Part shown: positions 37,701 to 46,700 of the stretch, piece after piece
How positions within the stretch are numbered: position 1 is the first letter of the stretch
Layout: every line of letters starts with the position of its first letter
Assembly: GCF_012396365.1 (NCBI RefSeq)
Contig: NZ_JAAXPG010000025.1
Span: 1-64,000, forward strand
Direction of reading: 5' to 3'
DNA from: Nocardiopsis alborubida
Lineage (GTDB): Bacteria > Actinomycetota > Actinomycetes > Streptosporangiales > Streptosporangiaceae
DNA: 64,000 bases
Program-made: the position numbers and the translations under genes
Notes under the pieces: generated by a model
Told to the model about the DNA's origin: nothing
The model's input: only the letters and a program-made list of their open reading frames with translations
Database searches by the model: none

Positions 37701-40700
37701 AGAAGCCGCGCAGCAGGGGACACTGAGCCCCGAGCAGACCCGGATCGTGCGAGGCGTCCTGGACAACCCCTATCCGCAGGCCGCACTGGACAACCTCCAG
37801 GTAAGCTCCGGAAACGCGGGCCGGATCGCCGAATCCCTCGCCCTGCACGGGGAACCGGCGCACTTCCCCGACGCCTCCGAAGTCCTGGCGCTGCTCCGGC
37901 GCCTGGACCGCGCCACCGGCCACCCCTTCCCCGAGGGCTTCGAAGCCGTGCACGGCATGTACCACCACCAGCACCTACTGGGCGAGGGCAGCACCGACCC
38001 CCACACCCTCGCGGGAACCACACACGTCGAACAGGGCTACCTGTCGGTCTCCCTGGGGACCGTCCCCTCCGCGGCGGGCGGCTCCCCCGTCGACCTGATG
38101 CGGCTGACCGTGCCGCACGGCTCCCACGGGCTGTGGGTCGGCGACCGCAGCCAACACCCCCGCGAACGCGAGGTGATCCTCGCCCGGGGGACCCGCTACC
38201 AGATCACCGCGGTCGAACCCTGGGGACGCGGCTACCTCTTCCACGCCCAGATCCTGCCCCCCACCCACGACGACGGGCCCACCACAGCACCCCCGACCTG
38301 GACGGGCCAGGCACTGGAGCGCATCGACCAGGCCCTGAACGCGAATGACACGGCAGCGGCCCTGACCGGGATACACCAGGCGGCGCAACGCCTCACCGCT
38401 GACCTGGCCTCCACTCTCCGGGATGCCGACGGCCCCGACCGGACCGCGACGATCGACCGCCTCGAAGGGCTGCGAGACGCGGCCGAGCACCTGGCGGACC
38501 GGGCCGGGGAGATCGCCGACACCGCCCCCGAAGCCGTCACCACCACGGTCGCTCTGGCCGCGGACCTGGCCGCCGCCGCGCAGAGCGTGGCCGCGCGCGC
38601 TGGCGACGACGCGGCCGCGGCCCGCGACGCGATCCCCGAACCGTCCGAGGTGGACCCGGAGAACCCGGACCGGATCACCGACGCCGCACGCGAGCGCGAC
38701 ACGGCCCTGACCCGGGCCGGGGAGGCCGACACCGCCCGCCAGGACGCCGAACGCGCCGCCCACATCGCCTACGAGGCCGCCGACACCGCCACCCGCACCG
38801 CCGGGGACGGGGCCGGGGTCCGGGTCGAGGAGGCCCGCGCCGCCGCCCAGAGCGCGGACGCCCATCGCCGCGACGCAACGGCGGCCGCCCAGGACGCGGC
38901 CGACCGGCACGAGAGCCTGTCCCGTACCGTCAACGTGGCCGCGAACATCGCCGTCGGTATCGCGCTCGGCGACGCGGCCTCCTCCCGCGGCGACGCCGCC
39001 GCGCGGGCGGCCGCCCTGGACCGGGCGCGGTCCATCGCCGACCTGACCCCTCCGGGCTCCGTCGCGCGCGCGAGGCTGGACATGCGCATGAACATGCCGG
39101 GGTTCTCCGGCCCGTTCGGCTCCAACAACCCCGTCGTCATGGCCGTGACCGACATCGCCGGGCAGGTGCGGGACCCCGACGGGGAGGGCACCGGGATGAG
39201 CGGCGCCGACCTCGACTCCCTGGCCCGCGGCCTGGGGCTGACCGGCACCGACGACACGGAGCCGAACCCGGCGAAGGCGTCCGTGCCCGCGACCGGCACA
39301 CCCCCCAGCGCCCCGGCGGACTCGCTCCTGGACACGTTCCACAGCGCCCTGAACACGCAGACCCCGCCCGGCCGGAGCGGACCGGTGACCGGTGAGGAGT
39401 CCTCCGCCCCCGGGACCGCGCCGTCCCCGCGGCCGGTCCCGACCCGGTCCGCGCCCGAGCCGAACACGGGCGACGAGACCACCGTGTTCCTGATGGAGAC
39501 GGCCGACGAGGACCCAGCCGAGGAGGGCGGACGCCTCCCCGAACCCGGCTGGACGCGCGAGCGCGAGGACCGGATGGCCGACCTCCTGGGGCTGGAGGAC
39601 CCGGCCGCCCGCGCCGCGGAGCTCGACGATCCGGGCACCAACCCGCACACCTTCGACGCGCTGCCCCGGGAGCAGCGCGAGGCCGTCGTCGCGCAGGCGG
39701 CAAGCGGCTGGCTGTCGTCCCTCACATGGATCCCCTCACTGGACACCGACTCCGTCCAGAACAGGCTGGAGGACCTGACGTACGACGCGGGCGACAACGC
39801 GAGCGGTGACGACCTCAACGGCTGGCCGCTCTACGAGGAGAACGGGAACCGGTGGCCGACGCTCACCGAGATCCGGGAGATCCACTCCGACGGCGGGTCC
39901 ACCCGCACCTTCGACCGGCTCGTCAACGACATCTTCAGGGCGCCCGACCCCGGCCGACGGCTGCGCCACTGGTACGACAACGCGGACGACGCCGGAGCCC
40001 TGGCCAAGGCCGCCGGCGGCGCCTACCCGACGGCCGACGAGGTCCTGGACACCCTGCGCATCCTGGACGCCGCGACCGACCGCCCGCTTCCCGGCCCCGT
40101 GGAGGTGACCTTCGCGCTGAGCGGGGACGAAGGCCTCCACGGACTCGTCGGATACGTCGAGGGCGACCCCTCCTCGCTGGTCGGCACCGAGCAGCGGGAG
40201 GCGGGGTACCTGCGCACCTCGCTGGACCGCTCACCGGCCACCGTAGACGACACCGCGGCCCTGGTCCGCCTGACCGTGCCCGAGGGCGGGCGCGGCCTGT
40301 GGATCGGCGACCGGGCGGACGCCTCCGACCCGTACACGCTCCTCCTCACCCGCGGCACCGGCTACCGCGTCACCGGCGTCACGGAGTCGGACGGGATCGT
40401 GGAGATCACCGCCGTGGCCCTGCCCACGGAACCGCGACCGGTGGCCGCACCCCCGGCGGAGCCCGCCGCCGTCCACGACGACGCGGGCCACGGAGGCGAC
40501 GACACCGGCGACGGCACGGAATCGGACACCTCGGACACGGATTCGGACGCCTCGGACGCGGACACCGACGGCAGGGGCACCCTCGACGAGGACGGCATCC
40601 GCCGCTTCGACTCGCCCGGGGAGGTCGACGGGCAGGACCGGTGGCTCCAGGACCCGGCGAACAACCCCCACGCCTTCGACACCCTCACCCCCGACCAGCA

Positions 40701-43700
40701 AGGGATGGTCGACGTCTACACCAGGTCGGCCTGGATCACCCGTGTCGCCCGCATCCGGCCCTTCCTGCCCCAGACCGTCGCGCGGCAGCTGATGGAGTGG
40801 CGCTCCCAGTCCCGGGCCGAGGCCGCCGACCCCGACACGGCGCAGACGGCCCACGGCTGGGACCTGTACGAGGCCAACGGACTGGCCTGGCCGTCCGTGG
40901 AACGGCTGCGCCAGATCGCGGCCTCCCCGCGGCCGCTGCCCCCGCGGACCCGGGGGCTCATCCGATACATCCTCGACGCCCCCGACCCCCGTGCCGAACT
41001 CGACCACTGGTTCCACAACGCCGGTTACGCGGGGGTCATCGCCCGGCTCAACGGAGGCGTCTACCCCGACGCCGCCGCGACCCGGCGGCTGTTCCGCCTC
41101 CTGGACGGCGCGGTGGACCGCCCGCTGCCCGAGGGCATGGCCGTGTCCCGCGGCATGCAGTCGATCGACCACCTCCTGCGCACGACCGGGGGCGCGGACC
41201 CCCGACTGCTGGTGGGCACCGTCCACACCGAACCCGGCTACATGTCCACCACCCTGGGCGACTCCCCGTTCAAGACGGACTCGGGCGGATTCCCCTTCCT
41301 GCTGCGCCTGGACGTGCCCCAGGGGAGCCGCGGCCTCTGGATCGGTACGCGCAGCCACGACCCGGAGCAGATGGAGCTCACCCTCGGCCGCGGCACCACG
41401 TACCGCATCACCGGCGTCCAGGACGGGATCGACCCCGAATCCGGCGGCCCGCAGACAGTGCTCACCGCGACCGTGGTCGTCCTGCCGAGGGCGGTGCCCG
41501 ACCTCTTCTCGGAGGGGAGCACGGGCGAGGACGGCGTCCGCAGGTTCTGGAACCCGGAGGAGGCCCACTGGTACGGTCACCGCCTCCACGACCCGGCGCA
41601 CAACCCGTACGCCGTCAACGCGCTCCCCCGGGCGCGGCACGACCTCGCCCGCGCCCTCAGCGCGCTCGCGGGCGGGTTCGACCTCACCCGAACGGACCCG
41701 GACGGCGCCCGGGAACTGCTGGACTCCCTGCGCGCGGCGAGCCGTGTCACCCCGGCCTCCACCCCGGCGGACCGGCAGCGGAACCTCGGGTGGGAGCTGT
41801 ACGAGGCGAACGGCCTCACCTGGCCCTCCCCCGACCGGCTGCTCCAGCTCCTGCCCGTGGAGCAGGGGCGCAACCCGGCGCGGGCGCGGTTCATCACCGA
41901 CATCCTCAGGCACGGCCCCCAGGAGGCGGCACGCAGGCTCGGCGGGCTGTACAACACGGCCGGGGCCGCCGGGGTCCTGGCCCGCGCGAACGGGGGCGTC
42001 TACCCCTCGCCCGAGAGGCTGCTGGACATGCTGGCCTCCTATGAGGACGCCGTCCGCCGTCCGCTGCCCGAGGCGGTCGAGAGCACCTGGTACCTGGGCC
42101 ACGCGGCGGCGCGGGAGCAGTTGCGCGGATTCGACCCGCGCGACCCCTCCGCGCTGACCGGGACCGAGCAGACCACCCGGGGGTACACCGCGGTCGCGCT
42201 CAACCCGCGGTCGACCGGACCGGGCGACGGGGCGGCCGCGGTCGTCCGCCTCGTCCTGCCGTCGGGGGCGCACGGGCTCTGGCTGGGCGACGCGGGCCCC
42301 CGCCCCCAGAACCAGGAGGTCGTCCTCCCGCCGGGGACCGCGTTCCGGATCGACTCCGTGGACGCGTCCGGCGGCCTCCCCGTGATCACCGCGCGGGTGC
42401 ACGCACCGACGGGCGGCGCCCCCGCTCCCACGGTGGCGGACGGCGCCCCCGCACCCGCGGTGGTGGGCGCGCCGCCCGCCGCCGAGGCCGCGCCCGGCGG
42501 GACGAACGACGCCGCCGGCGGGCCGGACGCGCTCCGCGCCGGGCACGGGCCCGGCGACGGACGGGGGTACGTCGACGGGAACGGGATCCGCAGGTTCCGC
42601 ACCGAGGAGGAACTCGACGCCTACGACCTGTGGCTCCACGACCCGGCCAACAACCCGCACGCCTTCGACGCCCTGGACTCCGAGCACCGGGACCGGGTCA
42701 TCGGCTACACGATCGAGGGCTGGCTCAACACCGTGGCCCGGGAGTCCATGAACGCGGACCAGGTGGCGATCGTGCTGGACCTGATGCGCCAGGACACCGT
42801 CGCGGCGTTCGAGACCAACCCCATGGGCTCGCGCGGCTGGGAGCTGTACGAGATGAACGGCCTCGCGTGGCCGACCCTGGACCGGCTGCGGGAACTCCTG
42901 GCGCAGGGGCGCGTTCCGGAGAGGGCCGAGGGCTTCGTCCGGTACATCCTGGACGCGCAGGACCCGCAGGAGGAACTCGACCACTGGTACGTGCACGCCG
43001 GTGAGGCCGGGGAGATCGCCAGGTCGAGCGGCGACGTGTTCCCGACCCCCGAACGCGCGCTCGAACACCTGCGGACCCTGACGGAGGCCATCGACAGGCC
43101 CCTGCCCGAGGGGATCGAGGTGATCCGCGGCCTGGAGGAACTGGACCACCTCGAAGGCTTCGACGGCAAGGACCCCTACTCCCTCGTGGGGACCGTCCAC
43201 ACCGAGCGCGGGTTCATGTCCACGTCGCTGGGGAACGAGCTCGCCGGGGTCACGGCCAGGTACGCCCACGCGGTGCACCTGGTCCTCCCCCGCGGTTCCC
43301 GGGGCCTCTGGATCGGTTCGAAGAGCAGGTACCCCGGAGAGCGCGAACTGATCCTCCCCGCGGGTACGACCTACCGGATCACCCGGGCGGGCTGGGGAGG
43401 CTCCCGCGGGCTGGAGGGCCTGTACATCGAGGCCGAGGTGATCGTGCCGCCGCGGCCGGATGCCGACCCGGCCCCGCCGCGGGTCGAGGAGTCCGCCGAC
43501 CTGCACGTGTTCACCGTGGAGACCGACACGGACGCCACCGTCACCGATGCCGACGAACCCGGCCTCGGCGCGGACGAGGAGGCCGGGCTGGCGGCGCTCC
43601 TGGGACTGGAGGACTCCGGGCACGAGAGCGCCGACGACGCCTACGACGACCGGCCGCTCCTGGACCGCTACGACTCCGACGACGACGCCTACGACGACCG

Positions 43701-46700
43701 CCCCCTCCTCGACCGCTACGACTCCGACGACGACGCCTACGACGACCGCCCCCTCCTCGACCGCTACGACTCCGACGACGACGCCTACGACGACCGCCCC
43801 CTCCTCGACCGCTACGACTCCGACGACGACGCCTACGACGACCGCCCCCTCCTCGACCGCTACGACTCCGACGACGACACGCCGACGGCCTCGGCCGCGC
43901 GCACCGACCGGACCCCGCTCGACCGCACGGACGACGGCGACACCGCGGTCGCGGCCCCCGAGACGAGCGGCGGGGAGGCCCGCGTCTTCCGCACCCGGGA
44001 GGAGCTGGACGCCTACGCGGAGCGGATGGACGACCTGGACGGCGCCCCGCACACCTACGGCGCCCTCCCGCCGGAGCTGCGCGCCCTCATCGGCGCGCAC
44101 ACCGCGAACCCCTGGCTCAGCGAACTCGCCCGGCTCGCGGCCTCCGACCCGGCGTTGGTCCAGGACCGGCTCGACCGGTGGAGCAGGACCAGCCTGGAGA
44201 AGGCCGCCGACCCGGACCGTCCCAACGGGTGGGTGCTCTACGAGGCGAACGGCCTGTCGTGGCCCCCGCTCGAACGGGTGCGGGAACTGTACGCCGAGGG
44301 AGGCCGCTCCCCGGCGTTCGCGGCGATCGCGGCGGACGTCTTCGGGTCGTCCGAGCCGCGGGCGCGGCTGGACCACTGGTACGAGAACGCGGACGAGGCG
44401 GGGGAGATCGCCCGGGCCAACGGCGGCGTCTACCCCACCGGGGACAGGGCCCTGGAGATCATCCGGGACATGGACGCGGCCGTGGACCGGCCCCTGCCCG
44501 GCCCGATCGCGGTGTCCTTCGCGTTGGATGTCGACCGGGACCTCGCCGAACTCGACGGATACGACTGGGACGACCTGACCGCCGTGGTGGGCAGGGACCA
44601 GCGCGAGCGGGGATACGCCACCGTCTCCCTGGGCGACTCGCCCTTCACCGCCGCGCCGCGCGACACCGTGGCGGTCGTCCGCATGGTCCTCCCCGAAGAC
44701 GCCCGGGGCCTGTGGGTCGGCGACCGGGGCGCGACGGGCGACCGGTACGCGCTGGTCCTGCCCCGGGACTTCGGCTACCGCGTCACCGACGTCCGGATCA
44801 CCGACGACGGGATGGAGATCGACGCCGAGCCGGTCCCCCCGGACATGTCGGCGCGGGAGCCGTCGGCGGAGGAACGGGACGACGACTCGGACGCCTCCAC
44901 GGTCGTCGACGAGGGGACGCGCCTTCCGGCGGGTGACGGCCGCGGACACGTCGGCGACGACGGATACCGGCGCTTCCGCTCCCTGGACGAACTGAACGCC
45001 TACGACCGGTGGCTCCACGACCCGGCCAACAACCCCCATGCCTTCGACACCCTGCCCGCCGACCGGCAAGGGATGGTCGACGCCTACACCAGGTCCGCCT
45101 GGATCACCCGGCTGGCCCGGATCCGGCCCCTGTCCCCGGCCGGTGTGGCGAGCCAGCTGGAACTGGTGCGGGCCGGGGCCCGGCACGAGGCCGGGCGGGC
45201 GGCGACCGTGGCGACCGCCCACGGCTGGGACCTGTACGAGGCCAACGGGCTCACCTGGCCCACCCTCGACCGGCTGCGCGAGATCCGGGCGAACCCGGAC
45301 GGCCTCCCCCCGCGCACCGCCGGACTCGTCGACTACGTCCTCACCGCACGCGACCCCGCCGCGGAGCTGCGCCACTGGTTCCACAACGCCGGGTACGCCG
45401 GGGTCATCGCCCGCCACAACGGCGGGACCTATCCCGACGTGGACCGCGTCCTGGAACTCTTCCGCCTCCTCGACGACGCCGTCGACCGCCCCCTGCCCGA
45501 AGGCCTGGTCGTCTCCCGTGGCATGCACTCCATCGACCACCTGCTGCACGCGGTGGGCGGGTACGCCGCCAACGACCTCGAAGGCACGGTCCACACCGAG
45601 CCCGGGTACATGTCCACCACCCTGGGCGACCAGCCCTTCAAGACCGACTCCGCCCCCTTCCGCTACCTCCTGCGGCTCAACGTCCCCCAGGGAGCGCACG
45701 GCCTCTGGATCGGCTCCCGCAGCCACGATCCCGGGCAGCGCGAACTCACCCTCGCCCGCGGTTCCACCTACCGGATCACCGGTGTCCGGGACGCGTTCGA
45801 CCCGAACACGGGCGGGGTCGTGACCGTGCTCTCCGCGGAGGTGGTCCTGGGTCCGGAGCCCTTCGCGGACCCGCTCTCGGACGGACGGGTGGACGCGTCC
45901 GGTGTCCGGCGGTTCCGAACGCCCGCCGAGGCCGACTGGTACGCGCACCGGGCCGCGCGCGCGGAGCGCGGTATGCCGGTACTGGACACCCTCCCCGCGG
46001 AGGCGCGCCGCGTCGTCGCCGCGTTCTCGGACACCCCGTGGCTCGCGGACCTGGCGCTGGTGCCCCCGGACGACATGCGGACGCAACTCGACCGGTTGCG
46101 CTCGATGAGCCGTATCGAGCGGCCCTCGGTCGTGGACCCCCACGGCCGCAGCGGCTGGGAGGTCTACGAGGCCAACGGCCTCGCCTGGCCCACCCCGGAG
46201 CGGCTGCGGGAGATCGTGGACGCCGCGGAGGAGGGGGTTCCCAGGACGCACTTCCTGCGGACGGTCCTCACGCTGGGGCGACCCGAGGACCGGCTGGCCG
46301 AGCTGTACCGCAGGAGCGGTGCGGCCGGGGCGCTGGCCGCGGCCAACGGGGGGACCTACCCCTCCGCCGAGGGTGTGCGGGAACTGCTCGGGACCTACGA
46401 CGAAGCGGTGGGGCGCCCGCTCCCCGGGGCGATCGAGACGACGTGGGTCCTGCCCCACACCCGCGGCCTCCGGTTCCCGGAGGGGTACGACGAGGGGGAT
46501 CCCTCCGGCCTCGTGGGCACGGTCCAGAGCAGTCCGGGTTACACCACGGTCTCCGTGAACCCGGAACCGGTGGGCCCGGGACACCCCGCGGCGACCGTCC
46601 GGCTGACCCTTCCCGAGGGCGCGCACGGGCTCTGGCTGGGGACGCAGGGCCCGCGGCCGTCGAACCACGAGATCGTCCTGCCCCGGGGCATGTCCTATCG

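Noticed and set aside
43633..43872. CRISPR-like repeat array
   Set aside because: The units are contiguous 48-base coding repeats in frame, with no spacers and no cas genes.
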